A DNA stretch of 27,786 bases from CAZBQG01 sp964493945 (GTDB lineage: Bacteria > Pseudomonadota > Alphaproteobacteria > Rhodospirillales > UBA2165), in the NCBI GenBank assembly GCA_964493945.1, contig CAZBQG010000019.1, positions 1 to 27,786 on the forward strand. Reading direction: 5' to 3'. The translations under genes and the position numbers were made by a program. Shown here in pieces: positions 8,701-15,897 of this stretch (the stretch's first letter is position 1; every line of letters begins with the position of its first letter). The notes beneath the pieces are model-generated. The model searched no databases and was not told where the DNA came from. It saw only the letters and a program-made list of their open reading frames with translations.

Positions 8701-9034
8701 CCAGATCATGGCCACGTCGGGCACGGCGGCCACCCTGGCCAAAGCGGGCATTGAGGTCAGTCTGGTCAACAAGGTGGCCCAGGGCCGCCCCCATTGCGTC
8801 GATGCCATAAAATCGGGCGAAGTGAGCCTGATCATCAACACCACGGAAGGCGCCCAGGCCCTGGCCGACAGCTTTTCCATCCGCCAATCGGCCCTTCTCG
8901 GCAATGTACCCCATTACACGACTTTATCCGGCGCGTCGGCGGCCATAGATGCGATTGAAGTGCAAAAAACAGACGAGGCAAAAGGTGGGCTTGCAGTCGC
9001 CCCGCTGCAATCCTATTTTAGGGGACTGAAATAA
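5768..9034 (+). CDS. carB: Carbamoyl-phosphate synthase large subunit
   Basis: CarB uses bicarbonate, ammonia from CarA and two ATP to make carbamoyl phosphate. At 1088 residues it is full length. It shows two homologous ATP-grasp halves: the first opens with SVMIVGAGPIVIGQACEFDYSG and the second, near residue 570, with IAILGGGPNRIGQGIEFDYC. An oligomerisation region lies between them. A C-terminal MGS-like regulatory domain (about 930-1088) contains VFISVKNSDKEAA and LIINTTEGAQA. The ATG at 5768 fits the family N-terminus, although the nearest purine-rich box (AAGGA at 5745-5749) is about 18 nt away, so translation may depend partly on carA. The order carA-carB-greA is common in this class. 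Confidence 0.98.
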   Translation: MPKRTDISSVMIVGAGPIVIGQACEFDYSGVQACKALKEEGYRVILVNSNPATIMTDPEMADATYVEPIKPEILERIIKDEKPDALLPTMGGQTGLNAAMALHDSGVLEKYGVEMIGARAESIIKAEDRLLFRQAMEGIGLESPDSRLCANLEQAKAAADEIGLPLIIRPSFTLGGTGSGIAYNREEFERAALKGLSLSPVSEILVEESVLGWKEYEMEVVRDGADNCIIICSIENLDPMGIHTGDSITVAPALTLTDKEYQIMRNASIAVLREIGVDTGGSNVQFAVDPDTGRLLIIEMNPRVSRSSALASKATGFPIAKVATKLAVGYLLDELMNDITGVTPASFEPSIDYVVTKVPRFTFEKFPEAEALLTTSMKSVGEAMSIGRNFAESLQKGLRSMETDLNGLNEVEIEDVSGIGVKATLLATLVEPRPNRILLMAQAYREGLGTAEINAACRADPWFLEQIKQLVDMEEEIRTHGLPENRAELAGLKKMGFSDARLAELAGLSEEVVTARRTGLGIHPVFKRVDTCAAEFASQTPYMYSTHEGDGMGPAECEAEPTDRTKIAILGGGPNRIGQGIEFDYCCVHAAYALGEAGYETIMVNCNPETVSTDYDTSDRLYFEPLTAEDVIELIRTESTNGTFKGVIVQFGGQTPLKLAEALEEASIPILGTSPDAIDLAEDRQRFQALLEDLDLRQPPNGTATSLDEARAIAAEIGYPVIIRPSYVLGGRAMEIVHDEEGLARYMANAVAVSGTSPVLIDWYLRDAIEVDVDAICDGSEVFVAGIMEHIEEAGIHSGDSACSLPPYSLPDETVQELARQTRAMAMALGVVGLMNVQFAVQKGIIFVLEVNPRASRTVPFVAKATGLPIAKIAARIMAGEKLSDFDLEPRARTKHVAVKEAVFPFSRFPGVDIVLGPEMKSTGEVMGIDVDFPRAFAKSQLGAGTTLPAEGRVFISVKNSDKEAAQGVVGRLVGLGFQIMATSGTAATLAKAGIEVSLVNKVAQGRPHCVDAIKSGEVSLIINTTEGAQALADSFSIRQSALLGNVPHYTTLSGASAAIDAIEVQKTDEAKGGLAVAPLQSYFRGLK

Positions 9035-9041
9035 CGTTTTT

Positions 9042-9079
9042 TTGACACACACGCCGCCGGTGGCTGAAACGCCGGCGTG
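9042..9079 (+). promoter_or_regulatory. Candidate greA promoter overlapping a hairpin
   Basis: A perfect -35 box TTGACA (9042-9047) lies just after the carB stop. The best -10 at 17-bp spacing is TGAAAC (9065-9070), which is weak. The same stretch contains a 7-bp inverted repeat, CACGCCG (9050-9056) with CGGCGTG (9073-9079). No T-run follows the hairpin on the plus strand, so it is a poor terminator. It could be an operator or structured leader. Confidence 0.35.
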
Positions 9080-9102
9080 GGGAAGGTTTTGGATTTTAGG
9101 GT

Positions 9103-9576
9103 ATGAATAAATTGCCCATGACGGCCAAGGGCCTGGCTGCCCTTGAAGAAGAACTTAAACGGTTGATAACGGTGGACCGGCCCGAGGTTATCCGCGCCAT
9201 CGGCACGGCCCGTGAACATGGTGATCTTTCGGAGAACGCCGAATATCACGCGGCGCGCGAACGCCAGAGCTTCATCGAGGGCCGGGTGGCCGAGTTGCAG
9301 GACGCGGTCAGCCGCGCCGAGGTGATCGATCCGTCCAAGGTAAAGGGCAACGTGGTGCGCTTCGGCGCGACCGTAACCCTGGCCAATGAGGAAACGGATG
9401 AGAAATCCACCTTCCAGATCGTCGGCGCCCTGGAATCAGATGCGGCCGATGGCAGGCTTTCCATCTCATCGCCCATGGCCCGCGCCCTGATCGGTAAATC
9501 CAAAGGGGATTCGGCCGAAGTCAACGCGCCCACCGGGGCAGTGTCTTACGAAATCACCAAGGTGGTCTATAAATAA
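9103..9576 (+). CDS. greA: Transcript cleavage factor GreA
   Basis: GreA rescues backtracked RNA polymerase by inserting its coiled coil into the secondary channel and promoting cleavage of the RNA 3' end. The 157 residues match the family length. The N-terminal coiled coil carries the tip acidic residues D41 and E44 in the signature EHGDLSENAEYHAARE. The C-terminal FKBP-like domain ends GAVSYEITKVVYK. It lies 68 bp after carB and probably uses its own promoter, read-through, or both. It converges on the ligase gene with only 9 bp between the stops, and I see no terminator there. Confidence 0.97.
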   Translation: MNKLPMTAKGLAALEEELKRLITVDRPEVIRAIGTAREHGDLSENAEYHAARERQSFIEGRVAELQDAVSRAEVIDPSKVKGNVVRFGATVTLANEETDEKSTFQIVGALESDAADGRLSISSPMARALIGKSKGDSAEVNAPTGAVSYEITKVVYK

Positions 9577-9585
9577 TCCACCCCA

Positions 9586-11214
9586 TCAGGCGCCATCCCC
9601 CTCGGCCGCCAACCTTTCGCGGAGATCCTTCTTGGACACCTTGCCCACCTTGGTCAGGGGAAAGCTGTCCACAATCTCGAGGCGCTCCGGAATCTTGAAT
9701 TTGGCGATCTGTTTTTCCAACAGGAATTCCTTGAGCTCACCAAAGCTCAAACTCTCGCCGGGTTTAGGAATGACAAAGGCGCAGGCCCGCTCACCCATCA
9801 CCGGATCAGGCATGGCGACCACGGCGGTCATGCGCACATGGGCATGCGACAGGATCAGATTTTCCACCTCTTCAACGCTGATTTTCTCGCCGCCCCGGTT
9901 GATCAGGTCTTTCTTGCGCCCCTCCACCACCAGGTTTCCGTTATCTTGTAGGCGGACCAGATCACCCGTGCGGTAAAATCCGTCCTTGGTAAAACCGTTT
10001 AGATTTTGCTCATCGGCCCGGTAATAGCCCCGGATGGTATAAGGACCCCGCGTGATCAGCTCGCCGATGCCCCCTTCCTCCACATCATTGCCGTCATCAT
10101 CGACGATCCTGATTTCATCGGCGGGTGAGGCCGGGCGGCCCTGAGTTTCGCGCTTTATCTCAACGGGATCACCGGGCCGGACCAGATTGGTCAGCCCTTC
10201 GGCCATGCCGAAGGCCTGGATCGGGTCTATCTGGGGGATAGCTTCCCGCAGCCGGTCGAATAATTCAGGCAACATGCGCTGGCCGCCGGCGATGGCCTGG
10301 TTGAGCGATGAGAGATCGTAATTATCCCGCTCCGGGGATTCCAGCAGGTTGATCAGCAAGGTGGGCGTCGCCGGCAGGATGGTGGCGCCGAATTTTTCAA
10401 TGGTTGCGAAAATGGTCTGGGCATCGGGGGAGGCGGAAAGCACCACCTCACCGCCGACGCCCATCACCGCGATCATCCCCGGCGCGCCTAAGGGGAAATT
10501 ATGGGAGATGGGCAAGGCGGCCAGATATTTGGTGTTTTCATCCCATTCGAGAACCCGGGCGCATTCCCGGCAATTATGGATATAGTCCGCATGGGTGCGG
10601 GGGATAAGCTTGGACATGCCCGTGGTGCCGCCCGATAAATGCATGAAAGCCACATCGAAAGGATCGAGATCAGGCAGGTTCTCCCCAGCCCCGGCATCCA
10701 ATAGCGGCTCCAGATAGGTGACGCCCGGCTCACAGCCCTGACCGGGCGCAAAAATATGCTCCAAGGTTGGCACTTTTCCTTGAACTTCCCGGGCCATCTC
10801 CACGAAATCAAAGCCCCGGAATTCGGGCACGAGAAAGTGCGCCTTGGCGCCGGTGGCCAGGGCGAAATGTTCTATTTCCGAATGGCGGTGAGCGGGCAGA
10901 CACATGATGGGGATCACGCCTATTTTCTGCAATGCGAAGAAAACGATGACGAAATCCTTGATGTTGGGCAATTGCAAAAGGGCGATGTCCCGGTTGCCAA
11001 GGCCCATCCCCGTGAGCGCACCGGCAAGCTGTCCGGCTTGGCGGCTGACTTCGGCGTAGGTCAGTTGGCCCTGATCGTCGGAAAGAAAAATTGAATTGGG
11101 ATAATCACCGGCTTTTTCGTCAAGCAAATCCCCCAGACATTTGGCCTCCCAAATACCTTTGCGGACATAATCCCGTGCAACCTGTTCAGGCCAGGGCACC
11201 CATCCTTCTAGCAA
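9586..11214 (-). CDS. Aryl-acid adenylating enzyme (2,3-dihydroxybenzoate-AMP ligase-like)
   Basis: This is an ANL-superfamily adenylating enzyme of 542 residues. Core motifs are A3 (HLSGGTTGMSK, 192-202), an A5-like AFGMAEGL, YRTGDLV, A8 (GRKKDLINRGGEKIS) and the A10 lysine near 525 in VGKVSKK. The N-terminus MLEGWVPWPEQVA and the SHNFPLGAPG segment (H238-N239) resemble EntE/DhbE, in which the equivalent His-Asn pair binds a ring hydroxyl, so an aryl or heteroaryl acid substrate is likely. No aryl-carrier domain or siderophore gene is nearby, so CoA may be the acceptor; that is inference. The start is TTG at 11214, supported by a strong GGGGGGAAG box and the family N-terminus. It begins 14 bp after the molybdenum subunit, in the same operon. 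Confidence 0.88.
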   Translation of the reverse strand: MLEGWVPWPEQVARDYVRKGIWEAKCLGDLLDEKAGDYPNSIFLSDDQGQLTYAEVSRQAGQLAGALTGMGLGNRDIALLQLPNIKDFVIVFFALQKIGVIPIMCLPAHRHSEIEHFALATGAKAHFLVPEFRGFDFVEMAREVQGKVPTLEHIFAPGQGCEPGVTYLEPLLDAGAGENLPDLDPFDVAFMHLSGGTTGMSKLIPRTHADYIHNCRECARVLEWDENTKYLAALPISHNFPLGAPGMIAVMGVGGEVVLSASPDAQTIFATIEKFGATILPATPTLLINLLESPERDNYDLSSLNQAIAGGQRMLPELFDRLREAIPQIDPIQAFGMAEGLTNLVRPGDPVEIKRETQGRPASPADEIRIVDDDGNDVEEGGIGELITRGPYTIRGYYRADEQNLNGFTKDGFYRTGDLVRLQDNGNLVVEGRKKDLINRGGEKISVEEVENLILSHAHVRMTAVVAMPDPVMGERACAFVIPKPGESLSFGELKEFLLEKQIAKFKIPERLEIVDSFPLTKVGKVSKKDLRERLAAEGDGA

Positions 11215-11228
11215 GCGCTTCCCCCCGA

Positions 11229-13529
11229 TTATAGAGTCCCGTTCTCCTTGATGCCCCGCAGGATGCTTTCGGGCGACATGGGCAGGCTGGTCAGGCGCAC
11301 CCCCGTCGCATCAAAAATGGCGTTGGCGATGGCGGCAATCACACCCGTCCCCGCCCCCTGGCCCGCCTCCTTGGCGCCGAAGGGGCCCTTGGGCTCCCAG
11401 GTGAGCACGTTGGAATGGTGAAAATCCGCCAGCCTGGGCACATCGGTCGCCAGGGGCATTTTGTAATCACGCAAAGATGGGTTTTTCACCTCGCCCTCGA
11501 TGCGGATCAAGCCTTCATAAAGGGCATGGCCGAAGGACATAACCGTGGCACCAATGACTTGCCCTTTGACGGCCAGCGGGTTGAGCGGATTACCACTGTC
11601 GTCCGCACCCCAGAAACCGGTCAAAGTGACCTGCCCGGTGGCCGGATCCACTTCCACTTCGACGGCGCAGGCTGACGGGTTATAGGCCGGCGACAGATTC
11701 CCCTTGCCGGTCTTGAAATCCAGCAACTCATCGCCCGCCGTATATTCACCATGGGCCACCACCAGACGCCCCATGCGATGCGCCCCCCGGCGGGCAGCAT
11801 CCTTGAGGCTGATGCGCTGGGTGTTATCGCTGCGGCTGATGATCTCTCCCCCCTGAAACACAAAATCATCCGGGTCCAGCTTCAGGTGCGCTCCGGCGAT
11901 TTCGGCCAATTGGCGCCTTGCATCCTCGGCGGCGGCGATGACCGCGTTGCCGGTGAAAAAGGTCACGCGTGATCCGAAAGTTCCGGGGTCCACCGGCGTC
12001 GAATCCGTATCGATCTTGGCGAAGCGCACATCGTCAACTTCCACCCCCAGCACCTGGGCGGCGATCATGGATAAGACCGTATCCGCGCCTTGGCCCACAT
12101 CGGTTGAGCCGGTGGTGAGCTGGATGGTGCCGTCTTCCTGCACTCTTATGTCTGCGGCGGATGCGGAATGGCCCATGAGCTTGGCGCCCGAAATGTGGGA
12201 GCCACATCCGAACCCGATGCCTTTATATTTTGGCAGCTTTCCTTGTTTTTCACCCCAACCGGACAGTTCGGCCACCTTGTCGATACATTCATCGAAGGCG
12301 AAGGTGCCGACGCGGAAGCCGCTGGGGGTTTCGCTGTCGGGCTGGATGGCATTGCGGTGGCGGATATCCAAAAAATCCAGCCCCATATCCACAGCGATCA
12401 TATCCATCTGGGAATCCCGGGCGAAACAAATCTGGGTATTGGTGTGTCCCCTGAGCGCGCCGCAAAATCCGTTATTGGTATAGACCCGGAAGGCTTCGTA
12501 TCTAAGATTGGGAATCTTATAAGGAATGCTGAGCATGGCGCCGGCCAGGATCATGGAAAAACCGCCGATGCTGGAATAGGCGCCCCCATTGGCGATCAGC
12601 TTGCAATGCTGGGCCAGGATGCGGCCATCCTTGTCCACCCCGGTGCGCATCCAGAGATTCATGGGATGGCGCATATGGCCAATGGTCAGCACCTCATCCA
12701 TGCCATGAACCACCTTCACCGGGCGGCCGGTTTTTTTGGAAAGCAGCACGGCGCAAAAATCCATGGGCATGGCTTCTTGCTTGCCGCCGGAAAAACCGCC
12801 GCCCACATAGGTCTGCACCATGCGCACATCGCCGGGCTCCAACCCAAGCCCCATGGCCAGTTGGCGCCAGACAACATAAGGGCTCATCTTGCATGACCAG
12901 AGCGTCACCTTGCCCGTCCGCTCCCAAAGCCCCACGCAGGCATGGGGTTCCAGCATGCCCTGTTTGACCGGCTGGGTCTGGAATTCATCTTCCCGGATAT
13001 GGGCGGCACCGGCGAACGCCTCATCCACCTCGCCGAACTCAAAGGCGGTCTGGGCCGAAACATTGCCTTCCGAGCCTTCATGTAACAGGGGCGCTCCGTC
13101 AGCCATGGCCTGGACCGGGTCAAAGACCGCCGGCAAAGGCTCGTACTCCACGCTGATCAGATCGAGGGCGTCTTCCGCCGTATCTTCATCCACGGCGGCG
13201 ACGGCGGCTACCTCTTCACCGATATAGCGCACTCTATCCACGGCCAAAGGCAGATAGTCCCGGGTCTGGGGAAGATTGCCATAAAGGATGCCTGGAAAAT
13301 CCTTGCCGGTGATAACGGCCCGCACGCCCGGCAGGGCAGCGGCCCGGCTGGTATCGATATTGATGATTTTTGCGTGAGGGTGGGAGCTCCTTAACAGCTT
13401 TGCATGGAGCATGCCGGGCATGAAGATGTCATCGGCATATTCGGCCCCGCCCATGGCCTTGAGCAACCCGTCTTTTTTCGGCGTCGGCTGGCCGATAATG
13501 TCATATTCGTTGCGCAGCTCTTCGGCCAT
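11229..13529 (-). CDS. Xanthine dehydrogenase-family molybdopterin-binding (large) subunit
   Basis: This is the catalytic molybdenum subunit of a three-subunit hydroxylase that inserts oxygen from water into an aromatic or N-heterocyclic C-H bond, or works in reductive mode as in 4-hydroxybenzoyl-CoA reductase. It has 766 residues. Cofactor motifs are YVGGGFSGGK (241-250), GALRGHTNTQ (357-366) and GSTDVGQGADT (474-484). In the C-terminal motif GPFGAKEAGQG the position normally held by the essential Glu base is Gln (Q724, codon at 11358-11360). The ATG at 13529 was chosen because it follows the small-subunit stop by one base and has a GGAAAGGGG ribosome binding site. An upstream in-frame extension would run through the small-subunit gene in the wrong frame. 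The substrate is unknown. Confidence 0.92.
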   Translation of the reverse strand: MAEELRNEYDIIGQPTPKKDGLLKAMGGAEYADDIFMPGMLHAKLLRSSHPHAKIINIDTSRAAALPGVRAVITGKDFPGILYGNLPQTRDYLPLAVDRVRYIGEEVAAVAAVDEDTAEDALDLISVEYEPLPAVFDPVQAMADGAPLLHEGSEGNVSAQTAFEFGEVDEAFAGAAHIREDEFQTQPVKQGMLEPHACVGLWERTGKVTLWSCKMSPYVVWRQLAMGLGLEPGDVRMVQTYVGGGFSGGKQEAMPMDFCAVLLSKKTGRPVKVVHGMDEVLTIGHMRHPMNLWMRTGVDKDGRILAQHCKLIANGGAYSSIGGFSMILAGAMLSIPYKIPNLRYEAFRVYTNNGFCGALRGHTNTQICFARDSQMDMIAVDMGLDFLDIRHRNAIQPDSETPSGFRVGTFAFDECIDKVAELSGWGEKQGKLPKYKGIGFGCGSHISGAKLMGHSASAADIRVQEDGTIQLTTGSTDVGQGADTVLSMIAAQVLGVEVDDVRFAKIDTDSTPVDPGTFGSRVTFFTGNAVIAAAEDARRQLAEIAGAHLKLDPDDFVFQGGEIISRSDNTQRISLKDAARRGAHRMGRLVVAHGEYTAGDELLDFKTGKGNLSPAYNPSACAVEVEVDPATGQVTLTGFWGADDSGNPLNPLAVKGQVIGATVMSFGHALYEGLIRIEGEVKNPSLRDYKMPLATDVPRLADFHHSNVLTWEPKGPFGAKEAGQGAGTGVIAAIANAIFDATGVRLTSLPMSPESILRGIKENGTL

Positions 13530-13530
13530 G

Positions 13531-14022
13531 TCAGCCCCTTTCCCCGTTACCGAGTGTCTGGGCCGCGTCCTGAATGGCTTCGACAATCTGGATATAGCCG
13601 GTGCAGCGGCAAAGATGACCCACAAGCGCCGTGCGGATTTCATCCTCGCTGGGGCTGGGGTTATCGGCCAGCAGCGACTTGGTGGCGATGACCATCCCCG
13701 GCGTGCAGAACCCGCACTGAATGGCGCCCTTGGAAACGAAGGATTTCTGAATGACCTCCATGGCCGGATCGCCATCCATGGGGCCTTCGATGGTCTCAAT
13801 ATCCCTGCCTTCGGCTTCCACCGCCAGATAGAGGCAGGAATTGACCGCCTTGCCATCAACCAGAACCGTGCAGGCGCCGCATTGACCCTCACTGCATGAC
13901 CGCTTGGTCCCGGTCAAAACGAGGGTTTCGCGCAGCACTTCCAACAAGGTGCGCCAGGGCTGGATGGAAACCTCTTCAGGGATTCCATTAACCGTAAAAG
14001 AAAGCGTGATTGGATTATTCAT
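13531..14022 (-). CDS. Molybdenum hydroxylase (2Fe-2S) small subunit
   Basis: This is the electron-transfer subunit with two [2Fe-2S] clusters, linking the Mo centre to FAD. It has 163 residues, the usual size. The N-terminal plant-ferredoxin-like cluster uses C43, C48, C51 and C63 (CSEGQCGACTVLVDGKAVNSC region). The C-terminal helical domain uses C103, C106, C138 and C140 (QCGFCTPGM and LCRCTGY). All eight ligands are present. Its ATG overlaps the stop of the FAD subunit (ATGA at 14022-14019) and its own stop lies one base before the large-subunit ATG, so the three subunits are translationally coupled. Confidence 0.97.
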   Translation of the reverse strand: MNNPITLSFTVNGIPEEVSIQPWRTLLEVLRETLVLTGTKRSCSEGQCGACTVLVDGKAVNSCLYLAVEAEGRDIETIEGPMDGDPAMEVIQKSFVSKGAIQCGFCTPGMVIATKSLLADNPSPSEDEIRTALVGHLCRCTGYIQIVEAIQDAAQTLGNGERG

Positions 14023-14933
14023 GATGTGGCTTTTTCCCCACCTGCGGCTTTGTCCCAGGCGGCCTTTATGGCGCGTTGTGTCAGGTTTCTGATCAGATCC
14101 AACCGGTAACCGGGGCTCGCCCGCCAGGAATTGGATCTGGGGCTGGCCTGATCACAGGCCGCCTCCGCCGCAGCCATTAGATTTTCATCGCTGGGCGGCT
14201 TGCCCCGAAGGATGTCTTCGGCGGGCTTGGCGCGGACCACGATGGGTGCCGCGCCGGCCAGGGCCAGGCGGATATCCTTAATCACTTCTTTAGCCGGATC
14301 GGGTTCCACATAGGCACCGATGCCGGCCACGGTCATATCCATGGATTGGCGGTCGTGATATTTCAAATAGATGCTGGCGCTGCCGGGTGCCAGCGGGGCC
14401 AGGCTGAATTCGGTAAGCACCTCACCATGGGTAGCCTTGGTCTGGCCGAACCCTTCGAAAAAATCATCAAGCCCCACCCAGCGTTCCCCTGCCTTGCTGG
14501 TCAGCTTCACCCGTGCATCCAGGATCATCATTGGCGCGGGCATGTCGGCACACGGAAGTGCGCCCGCAATATTGCCGCCCAATGTGGCCACATTGCGCAA
14601 TTCCAGCCCGCCGATTTGGACGGCCGTCTCGCCCAAAACCCCGTGGCGCGCCTGGACGATGGGCGAAGTGATGAGGGATTGGAGATTAGTCATGGCTCCG
14701 ATAGACAAGCCGCCATCCTCTTCCCCGCGGATGAAATCCAGCCCGGCAATCCGCTTCATTCCGATCACTTGTGCCGGCGTCATTTCGCGCCGGCGCAATT
14801 GCAGAACGGCATCCGTACCGCCGGCGAAAAGCATGGCCTCGCCAGGGGTGGCTTGCTCCACCAGAGTACAAAGCTCGGTCATGGAATCCGGGCTGACAAA
14901 TTTAAATTTAGGCAATCGCCTCAGATAGTTCAT
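14019..14933 (-). CDS. Molybdenum hydroxylase FAD-binding (medium) subunit
   Basis: This subunit of 304 residues binds FAD and passes electrons to an external acceptor. FAD-contact motifs are FAGGTD (36-41) and TLGGNIAGALPCADMPAP (117-134), followed by a CO-dehydrogenase-flavoprotein-like C-terminal domain. The extra [4Fe-4S] insertion of 4-hydroxybenzoyl-CoA reductase HcrB is not apparent, so it is not a standard HcrB. It is the first gene of the operon (FAD, 2Fe-2S, Mo, ligase), with an AGGAGG ribosome binding site ahead of the ATG at 14933. It diverges from the hydratase gene across a spacer of about 120 bp that should hold both promoters, though I could not pick convincing boxes. Confidence 0.95.
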   Translation of the reverse strand: MNYLRRLPKFKFVSPDSMTELCTLVEQATPGEAMLFAGGTDAVLQLRRREMTPAQVIGMKRIAGLDFIRGEEDGGLSIGAMTNLQSLITSPIVQARHGVLGETAVQIGGLELRNVATLGGNIAGALPCADMPAPMMILDARVKLTSKAGERWVGLDDFFEGFGQTKATHGEVLTEFSLAPLAPGSASIYLKYHDRQSMDMTVAGIGAYVEPDPAKEVIKDIRLALAGAAPIVVRAKPAEDILRGKPPSDENLMAAAEAACDQASPRSNSWRASPGYRLDLIRNLTQRAIKAAWDKAAGGEKATS

Positions 14934-15055
14934 ATATCCTCCTGGTCCACAATCAGTGCCAGATTAGACAATTATCCACGCCATGGAAATATTTGCGTGC
15001 CGGCGGGTTTTGATACCATATGGACCAACCGCTGACAGGGAGGTTTCATGGGGCA

Positions 15056-15892
15056 ATGAACGACTACCAACAATATATCGGCGATAGCGAGACCGCCCAT
15101 GATGTGGCCACCGCCAGTCAGGTGGGCCGCATGGCGGCGACGCTGGATGTGGATCATCCGGCAACCCGTGAAGGCGATCCGGTGCCGCCCGGCTGGCAAG
15201 GCGCCTTTTGCCCTGCCCTGTTCAAGATAAGCCAGTTGGGTACGAGCAGGTTGCCCATCGGCGGCGGCGTCATCCCACCGGTGGAATTGCCAAGACGCAG
15301 ATTATCAGGCATCAGCACAACCTACGAAGATGATATCCTGATCGGTGACCGGCTGACCAAAATTACCGAGGTGGCCCGGATCACCACTGATCAATCAGAA
15401 ACCCATCCCAGTGTTACCGTTACCATGCGCGAAACCTTTTCCACGCCTCGCGGCACCGCCGTGACCGAGGAACGGGGCCTGGTCTATGTGGGTAAGAACG
15501 GCCCCGCCACCCGGGCCGCCGCCCCAACCATTCCCAAAAAAGCAGCCTAGCAAAAAACCTATGGGCCGGACCCGGCCATGATGTTCCGCCAATCGGCGGT
15601 TATCTTCAACACCCACCGGGTCCATTACGACCGGGATTACGCCACCAAGGTGGAGGGCCATCCGGGCCTGGTGGTGCCCGTGACCCTGGTGTCTGCGCTG
15701 ATACTGGAACTATGCCGGGCCAACACACCGGACCGGCGGATCATATCTTTCGCGTATCGTTCGCTCAAGCGGGTCTTCGATCTTGGACCCTTCACCGTCC
15801 TGGGGGCGCTGGACGGCGGTAAAGCTCTGCTCTGGGCGGTGGATTACGAGGGTAATCTGGCGGTGGTGGCCGATGTGGGGTTCAGCAATTAG
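15056..15892 (+). pseudogene. MaoC/HTD2-like two-hotdog acyl-CoA hydratase, split by an in-frame amber codon
   Basis: The frame encodes a double-hotdog hydratase like the mesaconyl-C4-CoA/HTD2 family. The N-terminal FAS1-like dehydratase half runs from MNDYQQYIGDSE to about 15547. A TAG at 15548-15550 interrupts it, and the same frame then continues QKTYGPDPAMMFRQSAVIFN into the catalytic half with the hydratase motif HRVHYDRDYATKVEGHPGLVV, ending at 15892. No frameshift is needed, so one nonsense change (for example CAG to TAG) explains the break. The downstream ATG at 15578 falls inside the conserved region and has no ribosome binding site. I set the start at 15056 (AGGGAGG at 15037-15043) over the ATG at 15020, because homologues begin near there. 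It is a recent pseudogene, a read-through case or a sequence error. Confidence 0.8.
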
Positions 15893-15897
15893 CCCCA

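Noticed and set aside
9050..9079. Hairpin between carB and greA as a carB terminator
   Set aside because: The T-run lies before the hairpin on the plus strand, not after it, so it does not fit an intrinsic terminator.
13530..13892. N-terminal extension of the Mo subunit to give 887 residues
   Set aside because: It reads the small-subunit gene in the wrong frame. The ATG at 13529 has a good ribosome binding site and the proper family N-terminus.
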